Source: Candidatus Obscuribacterales bacterium (GTDB lineage: Bacteria; Cyanobacteriota; Vampirovibrionia; Obscuribacterales; Obscuribacteraceae). Taken from it: 64,000 bases of DNA. The notes under the pieces are model-generated. The model worked only from the letters and a program-made list of their open reading frames with translations, made no database searches and had not been told where the DNA came from. Made by a program: the position numbers and the translations under genes. This document shows positions 1-8,102 of this stretch, one piece after another. Numbering within the stretch: position 1 is the first letter of the stretch; each line of letters begins with the position of its first letter. The stretch is from the NCBI GenBank assembly GCA_019637435.1, contig JAHBVO010000002.1:845519-909518 (forward strand), read 5' to 3'.

Positions 1-1766
1 AAATCGTCTCGAATGATCTGAAGGGAAACTTTTTCTTCTGGTCGGCGCAACACCCCAACTGGGAAGTGTCTCAGCCGATCGCTCGTCCTGCCGAAATGCT
101 GCTCATCGAGTCGCACCGCCGCGCCGATGAGCTCAAGAAGCTGATTCCGATGGTCGGCGACCCCAATTCTTGCTTTGTGCGAGTCAGACCGGAAGTCGCC
201 ATCGACATCTTGCCGCCCGAAGTCAAAGATTACGCCCGCATGTTGTGGGATTTGATCGATGGTGGAACGCCTTGCCGCCAGCTCTGGCAACTTGCAAACA
301 TCGATGACTGTGCGGTTTATCAAACTCTAGCCGAATTGGTTAAGACTAAACAGATCGCGCCCAAGGTTGAAGACTACGTAACTCCAAACGGTGCCGGTCC
401 GCTGAATGCGTTGGCTATGTCAGTGCAAACTCGCCTGGCGCCCTGGGATTCAATCACGACGGTTTATCGCGATGCCTCATCGCCGAACGCTAACGCGCTT
501 GTTCGGCAGGGGGCGCTGCTTGGCGCGTTGCGCGAAGGCGACCCGTGGCATTTGATTCACAACATCCGTTTAATCCCAGAATCTGCCGGCAGTCCTATAT
601 TGAAGGATGGTCAAGTAATAGGCATGCATTGCGGAAAGCTTCCGCCCGATGAATTCAACCAGAACCTGGAAGGCTCACTGCAAGCCATGCTCTGGGTCGA
701 CTCCGTCGTTGAATGCCTGAAGAGCGGCGGTGAGAATCAGCTCGTGCAGAAGCTTACGCTGATCGATGCTCCCGTTCCCGATTTCACGAAGAAAGAGAAA
801 CCGACCGGCGGTGGCGGCTGTCGCGAGGTCGCTCGCGTCGACTGTCCTCGTTGTGGTCGAAGCAGTCTAGACGAGGCGCGCTTCTGCAAGTCTTGTGGTC
901 AGCGCTTGCTCAAAGATATCGATCCGAAGCCGTCTCGCAAGACACTTGCCGGCACCGGCGTTCATAAGATCCAGAAGAAATCGACCCCGGTTGGACTTGT
1001 CGTTGCCATCAGCCTCTTCGCTTTCGTGATTGCGGCAGGTGCGATCGTCGCCGCTGTGATGATGAGCATGCCGGAGCCGTTGACGAGCCAGACTTTTGAA
1101 GTCGTTGATGATAAACAAATGGAAAGCGCCTTGAAGAAAGCTGGTGGTGATGCGGCTTCCGCTCCAAAGGCCGCCGAGGCGCCATGGGTTGCGCTCACTG
1201 TTTTCCAGAAAGAGCATCCGCCTGAAATTGCCGACCCTCTTGAGTTTCGCTGGGTTGCTCAATCGGCGACGAAACCATTTTATGCTGAAGGCGATATGAT
1301 TTATCTCGACTTCAAAGCCGAGAAACCTGCATTCGTCTACCTCTTATATCAAGGAAGCAGCGATCCGGCAGGTCAAGCCTCCCTAATTTACCCGGTCTCG
1401 GCCGTAAACAATACGGAACTCAAACCAGGAGAAAACTTCACCATCCCCAGTGACGTTCACGAGAAAATCGACGACAAAAGTGCTCACTTCACCGGTCTGA
1501 CTATTCATGATTCGCCGGGTAGGGAAACGCTTTTAGTCGTGGCAGGCAACGCCAAACTCGGTTTGCTCGAGAATCCGGAACTGGTGAACACCACTTTTGC
1601 GAAGTGCCATAAGCTCGTTGCTGAGGTTAAGAGCGAGAACGGTGTTGAGATGCCCGCAGCTGAGTTCCGCAAAAAAGTGCTTGATGGCGATGCGAGTGGA
1701 TCGGCAGCGGAGACAACCGGTAACATATATATCAAGCAGTGGATTATCGAGCATCGCAAGAAGTAA
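1..1766 (+). CDS. Zinc-ribbon membrane protein with DUF4388-like N-terminus and DUF4384-like C-terminus (5' partial)
   Basis: The frame is open from base 3 to the window edge, so the true start lies upstream; the GTG at 66 is only the first internal start codon. In order the product shows a DUF4388/PATAN-like region (FFFWS, then an ESHRRADEL-type helix) with a helical part, a four-cysteine zinc ribbon (CPRCG...CKSCG, bases about 842-900), one strong transmembrane segment (about 990-1070), and a C-terminal beta-rich domain with the DUF4384 pattern (Gly-Asp entry, LIYP, then FTIPSD). DUF4384 domains are linked to protein kinases and surface proteins in many bacteria. A DUF4384 gene follows 25 bp downstream on the same strand, so the two are probably co-transcribed. 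The exact role is unknown. Confidence 0.85.
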   Translation, partial: IVSNDLKGNFFFWSAQHPNWEVSQPIARPAEMLLIESHRRADELKKLIPMVGDPNSCFVRVRPEVAIDILPPEVKDYARMLWDLIDGGTPCRQLWQLANIDDCAVYQTLAELVKTKQIAPKVEDYVTPNGAGPLNALAMSVQTRLAPWDSITTVYRDASSPNANALVRQGALLGALREGDPWHLIHNIRLIPESAGSPILKDGQVIGMHCGKLPPDEFNQNLEGSLQAMLWVDSVVECLKSGGENQLVQKLTLIDAPVPDFTKKEKPTGGGGCREVARVDCPRCGRSSLDEARFCKSCGQRLLKDIDPKPSRKTLAGTGVHKIQKKSTPVGLVVAISLFAFVIAAGAIVAAVMMSMPEPLTSQTFEVVDDKQMESALKKAGGDAASAPKAAEAPWVALTVFQKEHPPEIADPLEFRWVAQSATKPFYAEGDMIYLDFKAEKPAFVYLLYQGSSDPAGQASLIYPVSAVNNTELKPGENFTIPSDVHEKIDDKSAHFTGLTIHDSPGRETLLVVAGNAKLGLLENPELVNTTFAKCHKLVAEVKSENGVEMPAAEFRKKVLDGDASGSAAETTGNIYIKQWIIEHRKK

Positions 1767-1791
1767 GGTCGTTCGCCAAGGAGTTTAGTAC

Positions 1792-2601
1792 ATGATCTCT
1801 CTCAACAAAAAAGTTGCACCCTTGTTGGTAGCTCTCGCCGTCGCTGGTTTTGGCGCGTCGGCGGTAGTTGCCGGCGAAGACGGCGCCAAAGGTTTATTCT
1901 TTGAACAATTGGAATCTCCTACAAAGGCGATGAACACCGGCGTTCAGTATTCTATTGAGCTGATTCGCGACGGCAAAAAGACTCGCGTAACCAACAAATA
2001 TGGCTTCCAAAACGGTGACAAAATCAGGTTCCATGTTAGATCCAATATTGACGGCTATGCGTATGTGCTGCTGAAAAATGGCAGCCGCGGCGAGCAATCG
2101 GTGCTGTTTCCCAATTCCGGTGACGACAATAAAGTCAGACGCGGCGACGATTACGTGATTCCGTCAGATGGTTTTTTGACGTTCGACGAAAATCCGGGCA
2201 CAGAGAAGGTGAGCCTTGTTCTATCGAGAATGCCAATTGATGCACAGGCTTATTTGTCGGCGCCAAAGGAAGCTCCGACCTTGATCGCCTCCGCGAGCAC
2301 CGGTTCGAAAGACTTGATCCCGTCCAGAGTGCTTGTTCATTACTCGGATTCGCCGGCGCCTCCAGTTAAGATCGCGGCGGTTCCGAAGACGGAGCCCAAA
2401 ATCGAAACGTCGAAGACTCAGGCTCCTAAAACAGGCGGAAAGCCGACAACCAAGGTTGTTGCGAGCAACAAGAAGCCCGAGCCGAAACCAGTCGCTAAAA
2501 GCGACAAGAAGAAGGGGCGCGACGATGACGGTATGGTCACAGTTGTATCCGAGCTACCCAGCAACGTTCTCCACGTTGATGTGGACTTGCATCACATCTA
2601 A
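1792..2601 (+). CDS. Secreted DUF4384-domain protein with Lys/Pro-rich tail
   Basis: The start is supported by AGGAG about 8 bp upstream of the ATG. Residues 1-27 are a Sec signal peptide ending at an AVVAG-like site. Residues about 50-150 carry the DUF4384 pattern (NGDKIRFHVRS, YAYVL, VLFPN, DDYVIPS), the same fold as the C-terminal part of the preceding gene. Residues about 190-245 are a low-complexity Lys/Pro/Thr-rich stretch of the kind used to span peptidoglycan or bind surfaces, followed by a short conserved-looking end. It is probably a periplasmic or surface partner of the upstream membrane protein; function unknown. A hairpin at 2626 probably ends the transcript. Confidence 0.85.
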   Translation: MISLNKKVAPLLVALAVAGFGASAVVAGEDGAKGLFFEQLESPTKAMNTGVQYSIELIRDGKKTRVTNKYGFQNGDKIRFHVRSNIDGYAYVLLKNGSRGEQSVLFPNSGDDNKVRRGDDYVIPSDGFLTFDENPGTEKVSLVLSRMPIDAQAYLSAPKEAPTLIASASTGSKDLIPSRVLVHYSDSPAPPVKIAAVPKTEPKIETSKTQAPKTGGKPTTKVVASNKKPEPKPVAKSDKKKGRDDDGMVTVVSELPSNVLHVDVDLHHI

Positions 2602-2625
2602 GTACTTACGGTAAAGCCTTTCGCC

Positions 2626-2654
2626 AGACGCAAATTCTTCCCGAGTTTGCGTCT
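2626..2654 (+). terminator. Probable terminator after the DUF4384 gene
   Basis: A perfect 9-bp inverted repeat (AGACGCAAA / TTTGCGTCT) with an 11-base loop is followed by CGTGCTTTTG. It sits 24 bp after the stop at 2601. The T tract is short, so termination may be partial. Confidence 0.55.
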
Positions 2655-3098
2655 CGTGCTTTTGACTATTTGCCCGAACGTGTGAGCGGGACTTGAAACC
2701 GGGGCTTGAAACAATACGCAAGCGATCTGCTGTCCGGTTTAAAAACGCATAGGGCATTCTGTTTTTACCGATAAAATGATACCGCCAATGGTGCCTATTT
2801 GAACGCTCAAAAGTCAATAGGAACAGTGAAGGAAGGTTAAATCTGTCGCTTGGAAACCGGCTTGTCATGCCGTTGTTCTCCTGACATCGCTGTTACAAGC
2901 CCAGCGGATGAGCCTTCGAGACTCCCAGTATGCCAGGGATACAGCGGTTGTAATAATTCGAAATAATATTTACGGGACGTTCAGCCTTAGATATAATCAA
3001 TGCTTGCTGGGGAGTTTCGTTAACCCCGCCTTAAACAGATCGCTCAGAAAATCATAGTTGCAAGTCACTCATTCGATTCACAGGTAGGATCGTTTCGT
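2655..3098. other. Intergenic region with a promoter for the next small gene
   Basis: No convincing gene is seen here. The only longer minus-strand frame runs back across the end of the DUF4384 gene and looks like a shadow. The right part holds a good promoter (2969-2997) and a leader of about 94 bases containing a GGGG...CCCC hairpin-forming stretch near 3009-3030. Confidence 0.5.
2969..2997 (+). promoter_or_regulatory. Sigma-70-type promoter
   Basis: TTTACG, 17-bp spacer, TATAAT (perfect -10 at 2992-2997). It points at the 44-codon membrane gene at 3099 and implies transcription from about 3005. Confidence 0.6.
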
Positions 3099-3233
3099 AT
3101 GGTGTTTATTTTTTCGCTCGGACTTTGTATGGTTCTCGCAATCGGTCTTTTGATCGTATTGAATCCTCACTGGATTACCGACCAATTTGCCCGCCGCTGG
3201 GAAAATCCGTACAACCACTTCAAGCACTACTAG
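3099..3233 (+). CDS. Small single-span membrane protein (44 aa)
   Basis: ATG at 3099, stop TAG at 3231. The product begins with a hydrophobic helix (VFIFSLGLCMVLAIGLLIVL) and ends with an Arg/Asn/His-rich polar tail (RRWENPYNHFKHY), a layout typical of real small inner-membrane proteins. A GGTAGGA sequence lies about 9 bp upstream and a TATAAT promoter about 100 bp upstream. No family is recognised; function unknown. Confidence 0.6.
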   Translation: MVFIFSLGLCMVLAIGLLIVLNPHWITDQFARRWENPYNHFKHY

Positions 3234-3558
3234 AACACGTGCTTAAATCCCGCGCTTAAGCGGTTCCATATACTGTTCCTCATCACTCTTCCACCAGTTC
3301 TGTATCTGTTTAGCAAACAGATTCAGTCGGTTTTGAGGCAAACAGACTATCCTTGTTTTGTCACCAGATATGGTGCCGGAATCGCCGCAATGTCGAATGG
3401 ATTTCCGGTGACGCTGAGGTTAAGGCGTCTTAACCTGGCTTGGTGAGAGGGTTTTCAGGATCGGGTGGTTATCAAGTATTAACTTAACGAATGCTTTAGA
3501 TGTACGCGAAGCAGCAAAAAGCCCCTTACAATGCCCTTAGTTGTAAGGAGTACTTGCG
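3234..3558. other. Intergenic region with hairpins
   Basis: No gene seen. It contains a weak GCTTAA/TTAAGC repeat just after the small gene (3241-3261), a perfect 8-bp hairpin at 3417-3436 (AGGTTAAG, loop GCGT, CTTAACCT), and the ribosome-site hairpin at 3524-3548 listed separately. The 3417 hairpin lacks a T tract, so it is not a clear terminator. Confidence 0.45.
3524..3550 (+). promoter_or_regulatory. Hairpin that would mask a ribosome binding site
   Basis: CCTTACAA (3524-3531) pairs perfectly with TTGTAAGG (3541-3548) around a 9-base loop. The right arm contains the first part of the AAGGAG Shine-Dalgarno of the gene at 3559, so the folded leader would hide the site. This is seen in sequence; regulation by it (thermometer-like or otherwise) is inference. 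Confidence 0.45.
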
Positions 3559-3741
3559 ATGCCCGGTACAGCAATTGGCATATTCATAATTGATTTCATC
3601 GCTCGCCCCTTCGCGCGTATCTTCGAGAAGTGGCCGGATGTGATGATGCTGATCTTGCTCTTCGTCTATGCAATCATCGGCTACATCGTTTGGAAATCGG
3701 CATTCAAAGGCGATTCCGAACCCCGTCGCACCTCGTATTAG
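3559..3741 (+). CDS. Small membrane protein (60 aa)
   Basis: ATG preceded by TAAGGAG at 10 bp. The product has an N-terminal hydrophobic segment, an amphipathic Arg-containing stretch (ARPFARIFEKW), a clear transmembrane helix (about residues 28-47) and a short charged C-terminus. No family recognised. It stands alone between two intergenic regions; the next gene is convergent. Its ribosome site lies inside an inverted repeat. Confidence 0.7.
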   Translation: MPGTAIGIFIIDFIARPFARIFEKWPDVMMLILLFVYAIIGYIVWKSAFKGDSEPRRTSY

Positions 3742-3793
3742 GCGCCTGCTGGCTCGGCCATCGGGTCGGTTCTACGTTCGCCGGTTACGGTGG

Positions 3794-4270
3794 CTAGTGT
3801 CCGCCGCTGGGACCGCGCTCGACGGAGAGGAGTTCGACACTCAACATATCGCTTTCGAGTGCGACCAGACCGATGTATTGCTCGATGAAATTCTTCACGC
3901 TTCGAGGCTTCACCACGTAATCCGATGCCTGCGCGCCGGACAACGTATAGGTGCCGACATCGAGCGGCTCGCCGCGGTACCCGAATGTTTTGTATCTGAT
4001 GGTGATATTTTTGATTGGAACGTCGTTATAGTTGGCGACTCGGACCCAACAGCAGGGGCTGTTTATTACCCACAAACCGACGATGTGCCAGTCTACCAGT
4101 TCCAGATGGACGTTTCGTTTCAGTTCTTCATCGGGCGGACCGTGAATTGTGCCGACAAAAAGCTTGATACCAAAGAAGGCAAACAGCAACAGCATCGAAT
4201 AGACGAGAAATCGTTTCCGGCTTCCGCCAGGCCAGCCGATTTTCCTTTCGCCGGGTAGTCTGGTTTGCAT
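3794..4270 (-). CDS. Membrane-anchored beta-rich protein of unknown function
   Basis: The 158-residue product has a basic N-terminus, one transmembrane helix (about residues 21-42) and an outside domain of alternating strands (VHLELVDWHIV, VRVANYNDVPIKNITIRYKTF, YVVKPRSVKNF) resembling FxLYD/CARDB-like domains seen in other bacterial membrane-anchored proteins. The final YVVKPRSVKNF...YIG pattern fits such a domain. Assignment to a specific family is not possible by eye. No operon partner is obvious except the small gene upstream on the same strand. Confidence 0.7.
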   Translation of the reverse strand: MQTRLPGERKIGWPGGSRKRFLVYSMLLLFAFFGIKLFVGTIHGPPDEELKRNVHLELVDWHIVGLWVINSPCCWVRVANYNDVPIKNITIRYKTFGYRGEPLDVGTYTLSGAQASDYVVKPRSVKNFIEQYIGLVALESDMLSVELLSVERGPSGGH

Positions 4271-4313
4271 CTGGGTATCTAGACGTAAGGTGACCGAGGG
4301 CGCTTGTGCTTGT

Positions 4314-4418
4314 TTAGAGCACCGAGATCAGCCCTTGATTCTGGGCAATTCCCAGCAGGACAAGGGCTGCAAACAAAATGAATAATCCGAAAAATACAGG
4401 TTCGCCTTCTGCAAGCAT
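4314..4418 (-). CDS. Possible 34-aa membrane protein
   Basis: The frame is open from 4514, but the part beyond 4418 overlaps the start of the plus-strand aminotransferase gene and is not hydrophobic. From the ATG at 4418 the product is a short acidic N-terminus followed by one transmembrane helix (VFFGLFILFAALVLLGIA) and a short tail. No clear Shine-Dalgarno is visible, so this is tentative. Confidence 0.4.
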   Translation of the reverse strand: MLAEGEPVFFGLFILFAALVLLGIAQNQGLISVL

Positions 4419-4520
4419 GGCTTTGTACCGCCGTTGTCTAGTGTTGCATTCGTCGCTACTGTGATTATATAAAAGAATTTCGCCGTTGAGTATGTGAATA
4501 ACCGGGGGGAGCATTCATTA

Positions 4521-5732
4521 ATGGAATCACATGCGCGAGTAGAAGCCGTTCGCGCTCCTGATGCGGCTCTTCGAGCGATTATCGATGCTCAATTTCCTCC
4601 GGATAAAGACGGCGTTACTTACCTCAACACTGGTTCGGTCGGGCGCAAACCGACTTGTGTATTAAACGCGCTACATCAGGGCGTGAAGCAGCTCAACTCC
4701 AATCCCACGATTACAACTTTTCTGGATCCTGAACCGATTTCCACTGCGCGCAAAGCGGCGGGAAGTCTCTTCAACTGTCAATCTTCCTCAGTCTTGTTGA
4801 CTGGAAACTCCACGCAGGGATTGCAGTTGATTCTTGAGAGTTTTCTTACAAAACCAGGCGATGAACTTGTGACCACGAATCACGAGCATGGCAGCGCGCG
4901 CACGATTATGCGATACCTTGAGGAGACGCGTGGCGTGGTCGTTCGCAAGTACGAAATTCCAAAAACGTGTTCGTCCGAACAATTTTGCTTTGGTCTCCTG
5001 AGTTTCGTCAGCGAGCGCACCAAGCTGGTTCTGGTAAGCGAAATCGATTGCTACACCGGATGGCGCCCTGATTTGACTACACTGGTCGATAGCTTGGAGC
5101 TGCTTGGAGTGCCGCTTCTCGTGGATGGAGCACATGCGCCGGGTCATGTGAACGTCAGACCATCTCGTTTTCCGATGTGGGTGGGCTCAGGGCATAAGTG
5201 GCTCGGGGGACCGAATGGAACCGGTTTTACCTATGTGTCTCACGAGCTAGTTCCTCGGCTGGAGCCGGTTTGGCTTGGCGATCAGTTTTATGAAAAACGC
5301 GATGAGGATATTTACGACATCTCGCGATTCGAGTGTCGCGGCACTGGCGATGTTTGCCAGTGGTTTGGTCTATCCGCCGCAATTGATTTGCAGCACACGT
5401 TAAACGCAAATCACGTTCAGCGCTATCAGACATCGCTTGCGTTGCTTCTTCGCGATAAGCTCTCCGAGCGCTTTCCCGTGCAATTTCGCACGCCATCTCC
5501 GGAGGATGTTCCGTCCGAGCAACTGACCGCAATTCTGACTTTTCACTTCGCCGAAGAACATTTGAAGGTAAAAGATTTGCGCGCCGCCCTTTGGGAAGAC
5601 CATAAAATCTGGATTCAGCCGGATAACATCGGTTCGCAACCTGGGCTTGGTATGCGCATTTCGTGCCACTATACAGTTACAGTCGAGCAAATCGACAAGC
5701 TTGTCTCCGCGCTGGGGAATTATGTGCTTTGA
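4521..5732 (+). CDS. Class V aminotransferase (isopenicillin N epimerase-like)
   Basis: A PLP-dependent enzyme of the cysteine desulfurase/isopenicillin-N-epimerase group. The start at 4521 is chosen because GGGGGGAG lies about 9 bp upstream; an earlier in-frame ATG at 4494 lacks this. Seen features: substrate/PLP-binding N-terminus (YLNTGSVG, about residues 34-41), LLTGNSTQGLQ for the cofactor phosphate region, NHEHGS, the Asp-Ala-His run VDGAHAPGH, and the Schiff-base lysine K226 in SGHKWLGG. Length (403 aa) is normal. Family members epimerise or desulfurate amino acids; the substrate cannot be told from sequence. The gene appears monocistronic. Confidence 0.9.
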   Translation: MESHARVEAVRAPDAALRAIIDAQFPPDKDGVTYLNTGSVGRKPTCVLNALHQGVKQLNSNPTITTFLDPEPISTARKAAGSLFNCQSSSVLLTGNSTQGLQLILESFLTKPGDELVTTNHEHGSARTIMRYLEETRGVVVRKYEIPKTCSSEQFCFGLLSFVSERTKLVLVSEIDCYTGWRPDLTTLVDSLELLGVPLLVDGAHAPGHVNVRPSRFPMWVGSGHKWLGGPNGTGFTYVSHELVPRLEPVWLGDQFYEKRDEDIYDISRFECRGTGDVCQWFGLSAAIDLQHTLNANHVQRYQTSLALLLRDKLSERFPVQFRTPSPEDVPSEQLTAILTFHFAEEHLKVKDLRAALWEDHKIWIQPDNIGSQPGLGMRISCHYTVTVEQIDKLVSALGNYVL

Positions 5733-5807
5733 CGAACTGAGCTAAAGGCTTCGGGAACCTTGGTTACTGCGCCTGTGCGCATCGTTCTGAATCTTCCGAA
5801 AAGTAAT

Positions 5808-5854
5808 GAGCATCGAAAGGTGAGCTATAACCGTTATACTCATCTTCGATGCTC
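5808..5854. repeat. Long imperfect palindrome upstream of the YheT-like gene
   Basis: GAGCATCGAA (5808-5817) mirrors TTCGATGCTC (5845-5854). Inside it GGTGAG mirrors CTCATC, and the centre TATAAC-C-GTTATA is itself palindromic. Almost all of the 47 bases can pair, with two unpaired bases. It ends 4 bp before the ATG at 5859. There is no T tract, so it is not an ordinary terminator; an operator, translation-control hairpin or small mobile-repeat remnant are the options. Confidence 0.7.
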
Positions 5855-5858
5855 CTAG

Positions 5859-7013
5859 ATGCTAACCATGCGTCGATCTCTCAATCCTACGGAAAAGCTT
5901 CTGATGCAGAGCGTGCAGGAAAAATTTGATTTTTCTGATTTTGTCCCGATGACGGGAATGCAAAATCGTCACCTGATGACGATTCTTGCAAGCCGCTGGC
6001 TGCGCAGGTTTCCCTCGCTTCTCGAAAATCAAAAACAGCATATAATCGAAGTCGATCAAAAAGCGAGCGTGCTCGTAGAGACTAACTACGTTCCTAAATC
6101 TTTGGAAACTAGAGAACGCTCGATCGTCGTAATTCTGCATGGACTGGAGGGATCGAGTCGCTCGCATTATGTCATGGGGCTCGCAGAAAAGCTCGTCGCC
6201 AACGGGATCAGCGCCGCTAGAATGAACATGCGAAACTGCGGCGGTACAATGCATCTCTCGCGAACGCTCTACAATGCCGGTCTCAGTGCTGATCTTACTC
6301 CGGTATCCGAATACTTCCTCAATGAAGGTTTCGATAACGTTTTCTTCGTCGGTTTTTCTCTCGGCGGCAATGTTGTTTTGAAAGCGGCGTCAGAGCTAAG
6401 TCTTCGTGGTAAATCATGGCTCAAAGGTGTATGTGCGATTTCTCCATCGATTGACTTGCACGCATGCGTCACGGCCCTCGAGCAGTGGTACAACCGCATC
6501 TATGAGCTCAACTTCCTATTTTCGCTCAAGTCTAAAATAGTAGAGAAAAACAAGCTTCAACCCGGTAAGTACGATTTGTCGTTCCTTCCAAGAATCAAAA
6601 CAGTCCGGAATTTCGATGACATCTATACCGCGCCGGATGGCGGTTACCTGACGGCAGGCGATTATTACAGTCGTGCCAGCGCACTGCCCTTGGTGCCATC
6701 CATCGAGCAACCGGTTTTAATAATAACCGCACAAGATGACCCGTTCGTACCATTCAAGTCGTTTCTTTCCAAAGATTTGTCCGGCAACAATGTCACCCTC
6801 CTGGCGCCAAAATATGGTGGACATGCCGGTTTTGTTGGATCGCGTAGAGCTTCAAAGACGAGTGAGCGAAATCGGTTTCTAAATAAAGAAGCTGATGAAA
6901 ACCCTGGATCAAAGGCAACCGAAAATCTGATTACGATACCGAATGTGGTATCGCAGACCGACCGCTTTTGGGCGGAAACCGCTTGCACCGATTTCTTTCA
7001 AAAATTGATGTAA
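5859..7013 (+). CDS. YheT-like alpha/beta hydrolase
   Basis: A serine hydrolase of the YheT/ABHD1-3 family (COG0429). Diagnostic features are HGLEGSSRSHY after the first core strand, NMRNCGGT and LYNAG around the substrate pocket, the nucleophile elbow GFSLGGN (Ser about residue 167), the acid in TAQDDPFVP and the base in GGHAGF. Family members act as esterases, in some cases on lipids; the substrate is not determinable here. ATG 5859 and ATG 5868 are both possible; neither has a clear Shine-Dalgarno, and a long palindrome ends 4 bp before the first. Confidence 0.88.
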   Translation: MLTMRRSLNPTEKLLMQSVQEKFDFSDFVPMTGMQNRHLMTILASRWLRRFPSLLENQKQHIIEVDQKASVLVETNYVPKSLETRERSIVVILHGLEGSSRSHYVMGLAEKLVANGISAARMNMRNCGGTMHLSRTLYNAGLSADLTPVSEYFLNEGFDNVFFVGFSLGGNVVLKAASELSLRGKSWLKGVCAISPSIDLHACVTALEQWYNRIYELNFLFSLKSKIVEKNKLQPGKYDLSFLPRIKTVRNFDDIYTAPDGGYLTAGDYYSRASALPLVPSIEQPVLIITAQDDPFVPFKSFLSKDLSGNNVTLLAPKYGGHAGFVGSRRASKTSERNRFLNKEADENPGSKATENLITIPNVVSQTDRFWAETACTDFFQKLM

Positions 7014-7304
7014 CTAAGTTTCGTTTATCAACCGAGTCCGGTCGGATGAGGTTCGACGGTCTTGCCTGTTTCTTGCTGCAAGGTTCGCGCAGGTCCAGCG
7101 AAAGATTACTAACCTTTTGACATCCTGGTGGTCAATTTCGTTGCTTGGTTAAGAAGAAAGTGGGCGTCTGGAAAGATTTACTGTACTATTTGTTCTGATG
7201 AGAGGACGTTGTTCAATGTCCAATCGGCAGGTCACGTGTACTTAGTAGATTCAGGCAAATCCGTGGCAAGTCTATTTCAATCCGTTTTCCAGGGAGGAAG
7301 GGTA

Positions 7305-7724
7305 GTGAAAAAGTTTAGTTTAGGAGCAACTGCTCTTGCTGTAGTCGCAACTGTCGGCGCATTCGCAATGCCAGCAATGGCAGATGACGAGCCGCTCGAT
7401 AAAGTTACACAAGGTTCATTGATGGTTACACGCGTTGGCGGCATGGGCGCTGGCGTCGTAGTAGGCACCCCGATTGCTGTAACCAAGCGCGTACTTCACA
7501 GCTACAAAGCGCTCACCCAAGATGCAGCTGACAAAGTCGGCGGCAAACTCGGCGGCAAGGACAACGGTCCTGTCTGCGCAGTAGTTTCCATCGCTACCTT
7601 ACCGGCAAGCCTTGTTGTAGGCGGTCTCAAAGGCGTCTATTACGGAACCAAGAACGGCGTAACCAAAGGTTTCGACGCTCCGTTCGCTCCGGACAGCTAC
7701 AGCCTCGGCAATCTCGAAGAGTAA
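7305..7724 (+). CDS. Exported glycine-rich protein, paralogue of the gene at 12535
   Basis: The frame is open from about 7128, but GTG at 7305 is the likely start: AGGGAGGAAGG lies just upstream and the following residues form a clean signal peptide (VKKFSLGATALAVVATVGAF, cleavage after AMADD or just before). The mature 115 residues are rich in Gly/Ala/Val with small-residue spacing suited to membrane or self-packing helices (GGMGAGVVVGTPIAV, LPASLVVGGLKGVYYG) and end in SLGNLEE. Shared blocks with the 12535 gene are GTPIA, KG.Y.G, a PF..D pair and SLG.L at the end. Function unknown. Confidence 0.8.
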   Translation: MKKFSLGATALAVVATVGAFAMPAMADDEPLDKVTQGSLMVTRVGGMGAGVVVGTPIAVTKRVLHSYKALTQDAADKVGGKLGGKDNGPVCAVVSIATLPASLVVGGLKGVYYGTKNGVTKGFDAPFAPDSYSLGNLEE

Positions 7725-7764
7725 TTGCTCGAATAGTAATTGCATTTAAGAGTTCAAAACTTTT

Positions 7765-7790
7765 TAGCGGTGGCCCCAGGGTCACCGCTA
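7765..7790 (+). terminator. Probable terminator after the glycine-rich gene
   Basis: A 10-bp stem (TAGCGGTGGC / GTCACCGCTA, one wobble) with a 6-base loop, followed by ATTGTTATTATC. It starts 40 bp after the stop at 7724. Confidence 0.6.
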
Positions 7791-7836
7791 ATTGTTATTA
7801 TCAAAGAGTTTTAGAGCCCGTGAGAACTTTGTTGTT

Positions 7837-8088
7837 ATGACAGAAGCTGAAACCTTGGTTGCCTGGATGGAGAAAGTAAACCGTTGCAAGGGACGCAAGG
7901 AGATCTTTGCGGTCCTCGATGATTTCCGAAAGCACAACTGGAGCGATGAAGAGTGCTCGCAGATGGGCAAACATTACATTCGGATCATCTCAGCCATGCC
8001 GGAGGAAAAAGGCGCTGATGATGACAAGGCGAAAGGCGGCGAAGGCGAGAAAGAAGCCGACGGACCTGTCTGGTACGAAAAGATGTAG
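7837..8088 (+). CDS. Small acidic protein of unknown function (83 aa)
   Basis: The frame begins at 7792, but that would start inside the terminator hairpin region; ATG at 7837 gives MTEAETLVAWMEKVN, a sensible helical start. The first 55 residues look like a compact helical domain (WMEKVN, IFAVLDDFRKHNW, MGKHYIRII), and the end is a Lys/Glu/Gly-rich linker closing with VWYEKM. No signal peptide, so cytoplasmic. The gene faces the TPR gene at 8103, with 14 bp between stops. No family recognised. Confidence 0.6.
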   Translation: MTEAETLVAWMEKVNRCKGRKEIFAVLDDFRKHNWSDEECSQMGKHYIRIISAMPEEKGADDDKAKGGEGEKEADGPVWYEKM

Positions 8089-8102
8089 AGCAGATTGGGC
8101 GC

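Noticed and set aside
2554..2868. Minus-strand 104-codon frame after the DUF4384 gene
   Set aside because: It overlaps the end of the DUF4384 gene and the terminator hairpin, has no ribosome site or domain, and its composition looks like antisense shadow.
3668..4258. Plus-strand 196-codon frame opposite the membrane-anchored gene at 3794
   Set aside because: It is antisense to a gene with a clear transmembrane helix and strand pattern, and has no recognisable features.
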